Source of the DNA: Owenia fusiformis
Taxonomy: Eukaryota > Annelida > Polychaeta > Sabellida > Oweniidae
NCBI GenBank assembly: GCA_903813345.2
Contig: CAIIXF020000007.1
Coordinates: forward strand, 25,159,564-25,223,563
Length of the DNA: 64,000 bases
Reading direction: 5' to 3'
Position numbers and translations under genes: made by a program. Positions 48,801 to 51,619 of the stretch are shown one piece after another. Positions within the stretch are counted from its first letter, which is position 1. Each line of letters opens with the position of its first letter. A model generated the notes under the pieces. The model did no database searches. It was not told the DNA's origin and worked only from the letters and a program-made list of their open reading frames with translations.

Positions 48801-49465
48801 ATAACAAGGTTGGGAGTCTAGACAATTATATAAAAATCATTTTCTGGGCAATTCTGGTTCCAAGAGTATGGTAGATCTCCACTGTGAGCCCTCTGAACAC
48901 AACAGTGAGATGTCATCCTGGGGGTCATTCTCCATTACTTAAGCTACTCAGTGAGGATGGATATAAAAAATAGACATTCCGTCTATAATAACTTCCATCT
49001 CGTCCAAAGGATGCTGGTTGAAGGTTGTGTAATACATCGCATCATCATTGCTCATGACAAATGACCTTGCTACCATATGTCCATTGAAGTTAGTAAAAAA
49101 GTGAAAATTGGAATGTTGACAAATCCCTGTCAAACTCATGTGACATTGACTGTAGTCTAATGTTTACAAACATGGTGAGTGGAAAACAAAACAACCTGTG
49201 TCATTCTTACCAAGTAGCAACATTTACAATAGACTAACATTAATTAAGAATTGACATAAACTATACATTCGCAACGTTGAACATGTCAAGAGATAACGTG
49301 GCTAATAGAAACACTGCAACATATTTGATTCCTGGATAGGCTAATGATTTTTGTAGAAAACTCACCTCCCCAAATGCCAAGCTTCAGCTGTGATTTATCC
49401 AAATTCTCAATAAAATCACCCAGGTATTTGTTCATCAAATCGACGACTAGCGATTCAAACACCAT
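698..49465 (-). CDS. VPS13C: VPS13A/C-type intermembrane lipid transfer protein, N-terminal 946 residues (23 coding exons, 3' part outside window)
   Basis: VPS13 proteins are long hydrophobic-groove bridges that move glycerolipids between ER and other organelles at contact sites. I joined 23 minus-strand exons; phases agree at every junction and give 946 codons plus one base, with no stop. The product starts MVFESLVVDLMNKYLGD, the chorein-N signature, followed by family blocks such as KIPWKNLYTEPVVAELEGLYL, the IHVRYED region, RMWSWEHIKHYR, VFNITLMRQQAEVE, a WF/GGG/lysine stretch, and repeated VPS13 modules ending in PSYILIPQDG and AYDKF. Vertebrate paralogues exceed 3,000 residues, so about a quarter to a third is here. 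Residue choices resemble VPS13C slightly more than VPS13A, but invertebrates often have one A/C gene, so the symbol is approximate. Intron 1 is 20.2 kb and intron 22 is 12.4 kb; both are full of mobile DNA. Exons are listed individually below. Confidence 0.95.
2335..2525. repeat. GTACCGTAC-rich palindromic cluster
   Basis: About 190 bases packed with short self-complementary words (GGTACCGTACGGTACCG, CAGTACCGTGCAGTACC, CAGTACCATATGGTACTG). Reading frames here are low-complexity shadows. It lies 45 bases upstream of the EF1 exon. Confidence 0.7.
2570..2691 (+). CDS. SCP-like gene, EF1 exon
   Basis: Follows an acceptor tgtttacag and encodes LKDIPITWIRKFLTAQ then the EF1 loop DINDRGYAGYED and FMTMADRLI. 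Loop position 5 is Arg and position 12 Asp, so calcium affinity is probably weakened. The donor GT at 2692-2693 leaves phase 2; a TAA follows at 2693-2695 if unspliced. Confidence 0.75.
2570..11124 (+). CDS. Sarcoplasmic calcium-binding-protein-like EF-hand gene nested in VPS13 intron 22 (three exons seen, 5' end not found)
   Basis: Sarcoplasmic calcium-binding proteins are cytosolic calcium buffers of invertebrate muscle and neurons with four EF-hand positions, the second usually degenerate. Three plus-strand exons (2570-2691, 9118-9311, 10897-11124) give a product whose order and length fit that family. EF1 is the loop DINDRGYAGYED, exon 2 is a helical section without a clear loop, EF3 is DLNSSGFITFDE and EF4 is DTDGDGKISEEE. 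The C-terminus ends in FYGPLLNY, like the family's FWGPL ending. The initiating exon is not recognised. The exon 1/exon 2 junction is out of phase by one base (phase 2 into phase 1) although the family alignment is gapless there, so a frameshift, sequence error or unusual splice is possible. It is transcribed antisense to VPS13. Confidence 0.75.
3520..3611 (-). repeat. Penelope-like element terminal direct repeat, 3' copy
   Basis: Matches 6927-7018 over 92 bases, starting CGGACGTCATTTGTTGTTGC and ending TATCTTTCTTCA on the plus strand. It lies downstream of the ORF in element orientation. Confidence 0.9.
3761..6721 (-). CDS. Penelope-like element polyprotein, N-terminal GIY-YIG endonuclease plus reverse transcriptase (986 aa, intact)
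   Basis: Retroelement replication protein. Order: basic N-terminus; a CDKRGCKLC zinc-ribbon-like motif at 70-78; GIY-YIG endonuclease about 112-220 (VIYLATCTSCGIQYVGQT, Arg 137, and the closing ESYWIKKF...HPYGLN segment near 207-223); a lysine-rich linker with several hundred residues of PLE-type sequence; reverse transcriptase about 540-890 with motif A ASYDFSTLY (Asp 700), motif B GIPMGIDPAPYMANLY (782-797) and motif C RFIDDL (Asp 828, 829); then TFLDIQM and a thumb with QSYGIFISQIIRISRICS. Classic Penelope elements carry GIY-YIG after the RT; having it first matches the permuted-domain group described from invertebrates (Naiad-like). No internal stop, so no recoded selenocysteine UGA is needed. 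Confidence 0.93.
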   Translation of the reverse strand: MVQTRSQKAAGEQPSPIVASPSVKPNSRRSKCLRQAKADVVAPNKDNGGNSEDTAGDSTSNNPGNLSKKCDKRGCKLCKSYKEGKYIIANNTGKQYKIRTNDLNEVSCETKNVIYLATCTSCGIQYVGQTGQTVKARFNDHRSRIKNNKGTNSMIFANHFNEGPCKDSEYNVQIIERVPIEDKKISKLSKKYEIKKAADQKQREDKESYWIKKFQCVHPYGLNNRLEKNLQQRTEDDVIYNDFDNKRKKKNKRPKGNHRKEKALKANDVFETIVEQSNGNVLAGMKTILRLVPQMKKTELKKLGMINIEDNDRLHTRLKITLEDRIQSKLRKNNELKTKNRKKKPTKFCKILFENKAVEVINIANILRDEEVIKTIPSSIKNKEPPGIVYIYTKPIRNKLFNYSEITESIDEGNNTGECDCNTSEFKDEDHGHIITGNLKIIQNSKLRKLFSKGPGYREKRNINFRKAKEEIKKGIDEYAISWTKNEKVSKVYLNEWKNTVMEKVKQKIELLQNTKFRHIKNPKQTLKDHNAMEELNQLKEKYAIVPIDKAANNIGFMCKQYYIKKIKEEIGSDTYQRIEDKGEEDIVEEIKETMKTKFKIEPGEEQNIIPRIHLTIKMHKQPIKFRYIIGSKKSSVKPAAKKLTKILKLVQYTNKRYCEKIKDYTGANRMWISDNNQNMLDNIKSVNLRNGARNIASYDFSTLYTKINLTDIKEKLKWVIDKAFRGGTNQKITVGGDEAKWGGKADNKKAYTKGECNDLVDFIVDTAYFKAGKSILRQKIGIPMGIDPAPYMANLYLYSYEFQAIEKMYREDYSKVLKYAKTTRFIDDLCTINNDGEMETDMKNIYPEELVLNKENEKDTETTFLDIQMKIVNKQITTKLYDKRENFNFQIVSYPDLSGNIPRNQSYGIFISQIIRISRICSQLEDATNRVTSLGNKLQCQGYRSNILNSYTKKAITRNKWICTKYNMQENIIMKDWKINERREH
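6927..7018 (-). repeat. Penelope-like element terminal direct repeat, 5' copy
   Basis: Same 92 bases as 3520-3611, about 200 bases upstream of the ORF start codon at 6721. It probably contains or abuts the element's promoter (inference). Confidence 0.9.
7459..9017 (+). repeat. Family A repeat, copy 2 (fullest)
   Basis: Starts ACCAGAACAACGGCAACG and reaches a perfect 12-base inverted pair ATCCCATCGAAC (7491-7502) and GTTCGATGGGAT (9004-9015). Between them lie seven tandem units of about 135 bases, each with an ATGGCGGCC / GGCCGCCAT-type palindrome, and a CGTACGGACGGACG tract near 8931-8972. Frames reading PSVRPSVR are translations of this microsatellite. Confidence 0.85.
9118..9311 (+). CDS. 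SCP-like gene, central helical exon
   Basis: Acceptor aattgttag, donor GTGAAC. Encodes GKLEGKAADDVIEFYQSYG, then a segment ending IWQDNYSRMFK. This aligns with the helices around the degenerate EF2 of sarcoplasmic calcium-binding proteins. Frame is fixed by phase 0 into the next exon. Confidence 0.75.
9398..10045 (+). repeat. Family D repeat, copy 1
   Basis: Begins TTAGTACCATGGGAACTGG followed by CTCACATGGTGA and ends with a GACGGACAGACGGACAGAC tract and TCACCATGTGAG, an inverted 12-base terminus. The interior repeats AAAATGGCTGAAAA and GGATATAATTTTT blocks. A second, longer array of the same family begins at 62945. Confidence 0.78.
10486..10815. repeat. Possible TIR-like repeat, diverged
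   Basis: GGAACATTTCTGTTCGGTTCC near 10497 and its approximate complement near 10740-10790 (GTTCCGTTCCGAAGC, CCGAACGAACC) suggest a decayed inverted-repeat element. No clear target duplication was found. Confidence 0.35.
10897..11124 (+). CDS. SCP-like gene, EF3-EF4 terminal exon
   Basis: Acceptor tgtctttag, then 75 codons and TAA at 11122. Two canonical EF loops, DLNSSGFITFDE and DTDGDGKISEEE, are separated by a linker containing WRVYGLDLRFAKMQFDYM. The stop codon is followed within about 20 bases by a truncated LINE tail. Confidence 0.88.
   Translation, partial: VFDLNSSGFITFDEYLVFWRVYGLDLRFAKMQFDYMDTDGDGKISEEEFVGAAIHYICNTDLDTPNRFYGPLLNY
11135..11510 (+). mobile_element. 5'-truncated LINE, 3' tail
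   Basis: From 11147 a frame reads IENEEHYLLHCTKYNKQRSI and continues to TAA at 11359-11361. The H-Y-L-L-H-C motif and following residues resemble the C-terminus of the LINE ORF at 34283-35230 (CHFLLTC). A 3' region with AATAAA at 11485-11490 follows. The fragment begins just after the stop codon of the EF-hand gene, on the same strand. Confidence 0.72.
11823..12783. repeat. 68-bp minisatellite, about 14 copies
   Basis: The word CAGGTTTTCACCC recurs at a steady 68-base spacing from about 11848 to 12731 (14 occurrences with a few substitutions). The unit continues ATTTTAATATTGTAGTCA, TTTGGTCAGTTTTAAATCC and AGGATTATATCAATTA. Higher-order variation (AAATCAATATT versus ATTTTAATATT) is visible. 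Wholly intronic. Confidence 0.95.
13254..13343 (-). CDS. VPS13C: VPS13 exon 22
   Basis: Ninety bases, residues 865-894, phase 0. A serine/glutamine stretch is followed by LELTFEIKE, the family start of a new groove module (LxxxFEIKE). Acceptor TTTTCAG, donor GTGAG. Confidence 0.92.
13344..15625. other. VPS13 intron 21, no gene
   Basis: No splice-flanked exon seen. A fragment of the dispersed family E (GGCCAAAAATTCTTTCAAAA) lies at 15300-15425. Reading frames here are short and without recognisable similarity. Confidence 0.6.
15291..15425 (+). repeat. Family E dispersed repeat
   Basis: GCCAAAAATTCTTTCAAAAT, CATGCAGTTTTTCA, GAGCACTTTTCAAGTGATTT, then GGCCAAATTTGTCA. The same order recurs at 28921-29038 and, reversed, at 36135-36330, 38270-38425, 41598-41745 and 43893-44012. 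Confidence 0.75.
15626..15697 (-). CDS. VPS13C: VPS13 exon 21, FFAT-like motif exon
   Basis: Seventy-two bases, phase 0 at both ends, residues 841-864. The acidic run DDED is followed by NFMDAKE (residues 858-864). This fits the FFAT core (E-F-F-D-A-x-E) by which VPS13 proteins bind ER-resident VAP. Inference: this exon carries the ER-tethering site. Confidence 0.9.
16216..16308 (-). CDS. VPS13C: VPS13 exon 20
   Basis: Ninety-three bases, phase 0 at both ends, residues 810-840 (APDITNLAVEAEAKSLL to SSDEEQQ). An acidic, probably disordered linker. Confidence 0.88.
16503..16632 (-). CDS. VPS13C: VPS13 exon 19
   Basis: Residues 766-809: MKIAGELPVLSLNVSD, LLDLALSIPTPE, then an S/D-rich stretch ending EWA. 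Matches the (G)xLPLxxxxISDxK...SIPxP block. Confidence 0.94.
17009..17126 (-). CDS. VPS13C: VPS13 exon 18
   Basis: Residues 727-765 plus two bases (ENWMAARQQ to IENDTRMPK). Corresponds to the family W-xxx-R and HILxPxxLxVxLxKxM segment. Acceptor TTTTAG, donor GTAAGG. Confidence 0.93.
17425..17809 (-). CDS. VPS13C: VPS13 exon 17
   Basis: Residues 599-726 plus one base: INQVVEFLKPP, then TTTGLAHAI, DLKPSYILIPQDGYY, VVDLGNFQ and SRAYDKFSIKLQSVQ. These are repeating-groove module signatures of the family. Confidence 0.95.
18060..18407 (-). CDS. VPS13C: VPS13 exon 16
   Basis: One hundred sixteen codons, residues 483-598, phase 0 throughout. Contains VGQRPAANALRVQAKMD, YGSPAEGSVRTLLSSL, and FETNPLD ending PVEIIFDA, all standard VPS13 module landmarks. 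Confidence 0.95.
18661..18761 (-). CDS. VPS13C: VPS13 exon 15
   Basis: Residues 449-482: LMTEEEKAKLYSAIGYQE and DPTLPKD, matching the family L-T-P-E-E-K-x-L-(Y/F)-x-A-I-G-Y block. Acceptor ATTCAG, donor GTAAGT. Confidence 0.95.
19013..19130 (-). CDS. VPS13C: VPS13 exon 14 (GGWFGG/lysine-rich linker)
   Basis: Residues 410-448 plus one base. Two WFGG units and a K/E tract correspond to the GWFxxLW linker of vertebrate VPS13A/C. Acceptor GTTCCAG, donor GTGAGG. Confidence 0.93.
19131..21647. other. VPS13 intron 13, no gene
   Basis: Contains two ATTGCATTATGGGA motifs (about 19165 and 19480) and otherwise AT-rich sequence. No conserved exon seen. Confidence 0.55.
21648..21710 (-). CDS. VPS13C: VPS13 exon 13
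   Basis: Sixty-three bases, residues 389-409 (DGEAELSVFNITLMRQ, QAEVE). Matches the DVFNI...ARQxAxVEV family motif. Phase 0 at both ends. Confidence 0.94.
22182..22353 (-). CDS. VPS13C: VPS13 exon 12
   Basis: Residues 331-388. The W-W-K-Y-A-Y start is completed across the splice junction, followed by RRRRMWSWEHIKHYR and YKEAYKKKL, the highly conserved VPS13 tryptophan/helix block. Acceptor TTTTAG, donor GTAGGT. Confidence 0.95.
22588..22697 (-). CDS. VPS13C: VPS13 exon 11
   Basis: Residues 295-330 plus two bases (YQDVMEMLESFERVAL to HISAKN). Corresponds to the family YxxxxxLLESVD segment. Acceptor TTTCAG, donor GTAAGT. Confidence 0.93.
23158..23288 (-). CDS. VPS13C: VPS13 exon 10
   Basis: Residues 251-294: IEPISSVAQLRLNQKP, then a strand ending EIAIALSRKQ. 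This is the family's PISA-type block preceding the I-A-(I/L)-xLx-(K/R)-xQ motif. Acceptor CTTCCAG, donor GTATGT. Confidence 0.93.
23657..23711 (-). CDS. VPS13C: VPS13 exon 9
   Basis: Residues 233-250 plus one base (NSMKSNISSPTTKTDYKY). Low family conservation, but splice sites (TTTTAG, GTAAGT) and phase fit both neighbours. Confidence 0.85.
24105..24185 (-). CDS. VPS13C: VPS13 exon 8
   Basis: Residues 206-232, beginning QVQLDCLSVYWNSNS (family LDxLxxYWN block). Acceptor ATTTCAG, donor GTAAGTG. Phase 0 at both ends. Confidence 0.92.
24522..24581 (-). CDS. VPS13C: VPS13 exon 7
   Basis: Sixty bases, residues 186-205 (TTDENWKPCIIKETVKMIYK), phase 0 at both ends. Acceptor TTTGTAG, donor GTAAG. 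Matches the family block with a conserved W-P-C. Confidence 0.92.
24888..25057 (-). CDS. VPS13C: VPS13 exon 6, followed by a GC donor
   Basis: Residues 129-185, from a lysine-rich start through GFAEKMAAQVIKNLQIKV and IHVRYEDRYTN to KNLFFE. The next intron begins GCAAGT, not GT. Phase 0 into exon 7 requires this boundary, because using the GT four bases on would break the frame. Confidence 0.92.
25481..25582 (-). CDS. VPS13C: VPS13 exon 5
   Basis: Residues 95-128 plus one base: VRYDAEKEEKTAQENK followed by a charged, probably helical stretch (ELERIEEAKKQEAEK). Acceptor TTTCTAG, donor GTAGGT. Confidence 0.92.
25887..25982 (-). CDS. VPS13C: VPS13 exon 4
   Basis: Residues 63-94 plus one base. 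Contains KLTLKIPWKNLYTEPVV, the most conserved stretch of the VPS13 N-terminus. Acceptor TTTTTTAG, donor GTAAGT. Confidence 0.95.
26524..26566 (-). CDS. VPS13C: VPS13 exon 3
   Basis: Forty-three bases, residues 49-62 plus one base (DDLNLPVKVKHGHL). Acceptor TTATAG, donor GTTAGT. Corresponds to the LDVPFKVK-type block of the chorein domain. Confidence 0.93.
26655..26725 (+). repeat. Family F dispersed repeat (ACCTGC-ATTTGTTACA)
   Basis: GTCACCACCTGCTATTTGTT, then CACCGACCACTGAACACC. Related segments occur at 39692-39775 and, reversed, at 58197-58295. The surrounding reading frame at 26656-26976 is probably not a gene. Confidence 0.55.
27290..27545 (+). pseudogene. Unrecognised coding-like fragment in VPS13 intron 2
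   Basis: After a possible acceptor (catttttag) a frame reads MNEEFVVGRYMKVLFLGDFN, then about 50 more residues to a stop at 27520. The composition looks protein-like rather than random. I do not recognise it. It could be a remnant of a mobile-element ORF; a host exon is less likely because no neighbour exon was found. Confidence 0.25.
28921..29038 (+). repeat. Family E dispersed repeat
   Basis: GGCCAAAAATTCTTTCAAAA, CATGCAGTTTTTCACC, then GAGCACTTCTCAAGTGATTT. It lies about 65 bases from the donor side of VPS13 exon 2. Confidence 0.75.
29103..29146 (-). CDS. VPS13C: VPS13 exon 2
   Basis: Forty-four bases, residues 34-48 (GDVVLKELFIKESAL). Preceded by TTTTCAG and followed by GTAAGT. It restores the phase left by exon 1 after a 20.2 kb intron and matches the family's second chorein strand. 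Confidence 0.93.
29147..33369. other. VPS13 intron 1, 3' part, no gene
   Basis: AT-rich sequence without recognisable exons. Short frames show no family motif. C-rich tracts occur near 30717-30765 and 30930. Confidence 0.55.
33370..33819. mobile_element. 450-bp MITE with about 74-bp TIRs and AAGGT target duplication
   Basis: Left end CACACCGGAATAGCCTGACA and the reverse complement of the right end agree over about 74 bases with roughly eight differences. Both ends are flanked by AAGGT (33365-33369 and 33820-33824). Inside each arm TGACAACGGTA and TACCGTTGTCA form a second palindrome. A decayed partial copy lies at 36695-36835. No coding capacity. Confidence 0.85.
33930..35627. mobile_element. 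TIR element interrupted by a LINE
   Basis: CGCCTATTGGCGCACA at 33930-33945 and its perfect 16-base complement at 35612-35627 bracket non-coding sequence. That sequence is split by the LINE fragment at about 34270-35448, so the LINE arrived later. Target duplications are unclear. Confidence 0.6.
34283..35230 (+). mobile_element. 5'-truncated LINE ORF2, C-terminal 315 residues
   Basis: The frame starts inside the region after the RT active site: ALFKIKQQYKKF, then ALVSPILSYACEIW, the thumb/connection signature of non-LTR reverse transcriptases. It ends with a C-x2-C...H-x4-C zinc-knuckle-like motif (LCNTCKHIEDECHFLLTC). The FxDD active-site part is absent, as expected for 5' truncation. AATAAA at 35425-35430 and an A-rich tail to about 35448 mark the 3' end. 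The tail resembles the fragment at 11147-11361. The ORF is intact, suggesting recent insertion. Confidence 0.85.
36135..36330 (-). repeat. Family E dispersed repeat
   Basis: Reverse orientation: GGGGGTTC blocks flank TGACAATTTTGGCCCAAATA, CACTTGAGAAGTGC and TGCATGATTTTGAAAGAATT. Starts near CACGTAGCCAGG. Confidence 0.75.
36695..36835 (+). repeat. Decayed relic of the 33370-33819 MITE
   Basis: GTTGTCACAAAACTGGCAGACA, TGTTTAATAGAGCACGTAGA and ACAACAATCAACAAAACTGT follow the order of the left half of the MITE at 33400-33520. Confidence 0.65.
38270..38425 (-). repeat. Family E dispersed repeat, diverged
   Basis: CAGTTTTTCACCAATCTGAG, CATTTTTCAAGTGATGTTG and GCCAAAGTTGTCCCTGGAAG retain the family order with more substitutions. 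Confidence 0.55.
38556..38803. mobile_element. CATCCTCC-ended MITE, copy 1, with 9-bp target duplication
   Basis: Ends CATCCTCC and GGAGGATG are flanked by ATGTTAAGC on both sides (38547-38555 and 38804-38812). Subterminal CCCTGCTATAA / TTATAGCAGGG is inverted, and the centre has TGTCGCAGTGTTGCGACA. An eight- to nine-base duplication fits Mutator- or hAT-like transposases. Related copies: 40732-41046, 42478-42796 and 62611-62848. Confidence 0.85.
39692..39775 (+). repeat. Family F dispersed repeat
   Basis: GTCACCTCCTGCCATTTGTT, CAGATGCCGAATACCAACCA, then GCTGACCACCGTCCACA, matching 26655-26725 and reversed 58197-58295. Confidence 0.6.
40129..41874. repeat. Tandem duplication, copy 1
   Basis: Starts CGAAGAACTTGTAAAATAAA, as does copy 2 at 41875. 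The first 950 bases match copy 2 almost base for base. The rest matches 43405-44164 with more differences. About 560 bases present in copy 2 (about 42848-43404) are absent here. Contains one CATCCTCC MITE and one family E fragment. Confidence 0.9.
40732..41046. mobile_element. CATCCTCC-ended MITE, copy 2
   Basis: Flanked by TAGATATT at both ends. It differs from copy 1 by an insertion of about 80 bases with a G-run just before the right end. It lies in tandem-duplication copy 1. Confidence 0.82.
41875..44164. repeat. Tandem duplication, copy 2
   Basis: Directly abuts copy 1 in the same orientation. It carries an extra segment rich in AATTCTGC words (about 42848-43404) and ends with the same GACACTGGC word as copy 1. 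A frame at 43595-43786 (begins MTEKQKKRPIYATLISL) is open here but broken in copy 1; I do not recognise it. Confidence 0.9.
42478..42796. mobile_element. CATCCTCC-ended MITE, copy 3
   Basis: Counterpart of 40732-41046 in the second tandem unit, with the same flanking TAGATATT. Differs mainly in the length of the G-run. Confidence 0.82.
44170..45897. other. VPS13 intron 1, no gene
   Basis: AT-rich sequence with no exon-like frame and no clear repeat structure that I could define. Confidence 0.5.
45898..46341. mobile_element. hAT-like MITE with G-run and GCGTGACA words
   Basis: CAGGCCTGTCAACT at the left and AGTTGACAGGCCTG at the right form TIRs. TAGTACA flanks both sides (45891-45897 and 46342-46348), or eight bases TAGTACAC if the terminal C is shared. 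The interior has a run of about 19 G near 46050 and repeated GCGTGACA / TGTCACGC words. Confidence 0.85.
47397..47883. mobile_element. 487-bp TTAA-flanked (piggyBac-type) MITE carrying a tRNA-like unit
   Basis: The ends ACCTGCACATCGCTCCAAAA are inverted and perfect over 21 bases, then CAAT after one mismatch. Both ends directly abut TTAA (47393-47396 and 47884-47887), the hallmark target duplication of piggyBac-type transposases. No ORF of note inside, so it is non-autonomous. A Pol III-type tRNA-like unit sits at 47673-47742 on the plus strand. Confidence 0.88.
47673..47742 (+). tRNA. tRNA-like unit, Gly-type body with AGC (Ala) anticodon, probably a pseudogene
   Basis: A-box TGGTGTAGCGG (47680-47690) and B-box GGTTCGAATCC (47722-47732) fit the Pol III consensus, and T5 at 47743-47747 is a terminator. 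The anticodon arm CTCGT-TTAGCAC-GCGGG pairs, giving anticodon AGC. The body TAGAATTCTCG...CGCGGGAG resembles metazoan tRNA-Gly. The acceptor stem pairs poorly (TTAGCGG against ATTCGCC) and the T-stem has one mismatch, so aminoacylation is doubtful. It may be transcribed all the same. Confidence 0.6.
48840..49140 (-). other. Unrecognised open frame near VPS13 exon 1
   Basis: A minus-strand frame at 48948-49139 reads CQHSNFHFFTNFNGHMVARS and on to a stop. No domain recognised and no convincing splice partners; most likely fortuitous or a repeat remnant. Confidence 0.2.
49366..49465 (-). CDS. VPS13C: VPS13 exon 1 (start codon)
   Basis: Encodes residues 1-33 and the first base of codon 34. The ATG at 49465-49463 opens the conserved chorein N-terminus (MVFES, LGD, KSQLKLGIWG). 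The donor GTGAG lies at 49365-49361. This amphipathic start is where family members contact the donor membrane (family knowledge). Confidence 0.95.
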
Positions 49466-49885
49466 CTTGATGTAGTTGTGCAGATGCTAATCCACGATTT
49501 TGATGATAAATTTGATTTTATCTGGAGCTTATGTTTTCATTTCTTAGATGTTCATTTTCATCCCAATGACCTCATGACCTTTGATTTGATTGGTTATTGT
49601 TGAAAACGATACCTAACGAGATGTATTGTTTTGGGGCATCAGAACTCTACAACAATAATAAGTACACTAGTGGTTTATAGATCATGAGTACAGAAACCCT
49701 AGAACTGGTTCGTTTTAAAGAAAAACTCAGCTATTCATACAGAATCTTAGTTTGAATAAGCGAGACTTCTCGAGACTTGTATTATTTTGCGAGGTTGCAT
49801 GTACTTCCGGTTCGAGGAATATTGGAAAAAGTTGAGTTCCAGAATTTTATTTGATGTCTTCAATTATATGGTCAAAGAATCGAAG
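49466..49885. promoter_or_regulatory. Probable bidirectional promoter of VPS13 and FBXO28
   Basis: VPS13 begins leftward at 49465. An ETS-like ACTTCCGGTT lies at about 49801-49810. The stretch up to 49885 ends in AAG followed by GTATGT and could be a 5' non-coding exon of FBXO28, spliced to the acceptor at 51264. This is inference; no transcript evidence is available. Confidence 0.4.
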
Positions 49886-50151
49886 GTATGTATAATCAGA
49901 TGTGGTATGGAACAGTATTTTGTCCATATTGTATCTAACTTGTGTTATATAGTGGTAAATTAGTGTTTCATCTCAAAGATGCAAAGATTTGCGTTTTACA
50001 ATTTATTCACGGACATCTAGCCTAATACGTAGTTCTTCGAACTGCCCTGGAACTATATCAATAACTCAAAGTGTTTGAAATCCCAGAATTTCGCCAGAAA
50101 CATTCTCTCTGACTGTGAATTTATTCACATTCAAAACAGGGGGGGGGGCAT

Positions 50152-51209
50152 TAGGGCAAAGTGGTGTAACGTCGACATGTGGGGTAAAGTCGATATAAGA
50201 GACAGCGTAACTTCAACACTAACTTATAAGAAGTAGAATTTCCGTTTTCTGCCATGTTTGATTTCTGGAAAAATAATCAATGGGAACTCCAGGAATTTCT
50301 GATAAAGTGGGGGACAAAAATAAATCTCAACCCTCAAAAGTTTGTCACAATGAGCTAAATTCTAAGTTTTGTGTCTCAAACTCTCCTAAGTGGTAGAAAA
50401 ATAATTCCCATTCACTTTAAGTAGCACAATAAATGAACAAATGATGGATAAATCCCTACCAAATCGAACAAATGTTTTCATGAATCGCCATGTTTGTGAT
50501 CCAAGGAGGATTGACTCCCAGAATGCAACATCAGGTAACCTTATTTACTCGTGACAGATTTCAAAATGGCGGAACGGCATTTTGAAAGCTGACACTGCAT
50601 TCTGGGAGCCAATCCACATTGCGGCGTAATCGGGCTCCAAAATCACCTCAACATTTGAAGAGTCTGCATTAACATGTGAATTCCACTTCAAATTTTTAAG
50701 TTCTTATTTGTCATTATGGACACGAATTCCACTATATCTGGACTTACTAGGACGGAGAAAATAGAGCACTGAATACAATGAGGTAAGAATTTATTACACG
50801 TGCGACAGCATGTAATTTCCATAGCTTTTGTGATTCTTTATGTTCCCCACTGTATTTCACACTTTCTATTTTTCCAAATTTTCTTTCAAAGTTTCCAGAC
50901 AACACAGGATCTACCATTGACCTGTTTCCAGGTTTACTAAAATTAGACAATGTATTGATGTAATGATACTTTCCTGAAAAAAGCAAGGAAATACACACAA
51001 GTCATACTTAATTTTGTACCAGAAAATAACATGTGCAGGTTTAGCAATTTTTTACCAAAATGTTACTTTCCAGCTGAGCCTTATCTTGCGAGATCTCGAT
51101 CCATGCGAGAAAAAAAACATAGCTTCCCCCTAGATTTGAAAGGTGTCGAAGTTACCCCACATGTCGAAGTTACCCCAAAATGGCATCGACGTTACACCCC
51201 TTTGCCCTA
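50152..51209. mobile_element. TIR element between VPS13 and FBXO28 coding starts
   Basis: TAGGGCAAAGTGGTGTAACG at the left and CGTTACACCCCTTTGCCCTA at the right are inverted with one mismatch, and TA flanks both ends. Subterminal words GTCGACATGTGGGGTAA / TTACCCCACATGTCGA repeat inside. Internal AGGATTGACTCCCAGAATGC and GCATTCTGGGAGCCAATCC form another inverted pair. About 1.06 kb, no ORF of note. Confidence 0.78.
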
Positions 51210-51298
51210 ACAAATAGGCTAGCCATTTGTACACAATACAATAATAACATTATTGTATTTTCAGGTCCACAAACTAGCAACTGAGAAAAAATCTAAAG

Positions 51299-51619
51299 AT
51301 GCCTAAAACACCTGCTGTACGCAATCAAGCCAGCACTGAGGGAAAATCTATGGAATCTTCCTGTGGGACCAAGAGGCAAATCACAGAATCGCATAGCGAC
51401 TCATGTAGTCGACAGTTGCTGTCCAAAAGACTGAAATACGCTCCTATATGCTCAGACCAAGCTAACTCAATCAATTGTAGTTCCAGTAGTGTCAATGGGG
51501 AGAACTCACAAGGAAGTGATGGCCAAGTTAAAGAATGGACATTACTTAGCATGCCTCGGGAGATTCTAGAGACTATATTCTCAATGATACCTTATGCTGA
51601 AGTCATACGCCTAAGAAAA
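51299..51619 (+). CDS. FBXO28: FBXO28 exon 1
   Basis: ATG at 51299, 107 codons, ending in the F-box (IRLRK) with donor GTAAGT. A strong acceptor (TTGTATTTTCAG) at 51253-51264 just before the ATG implies an upstream non-coding exon. Confidence 0.93.
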
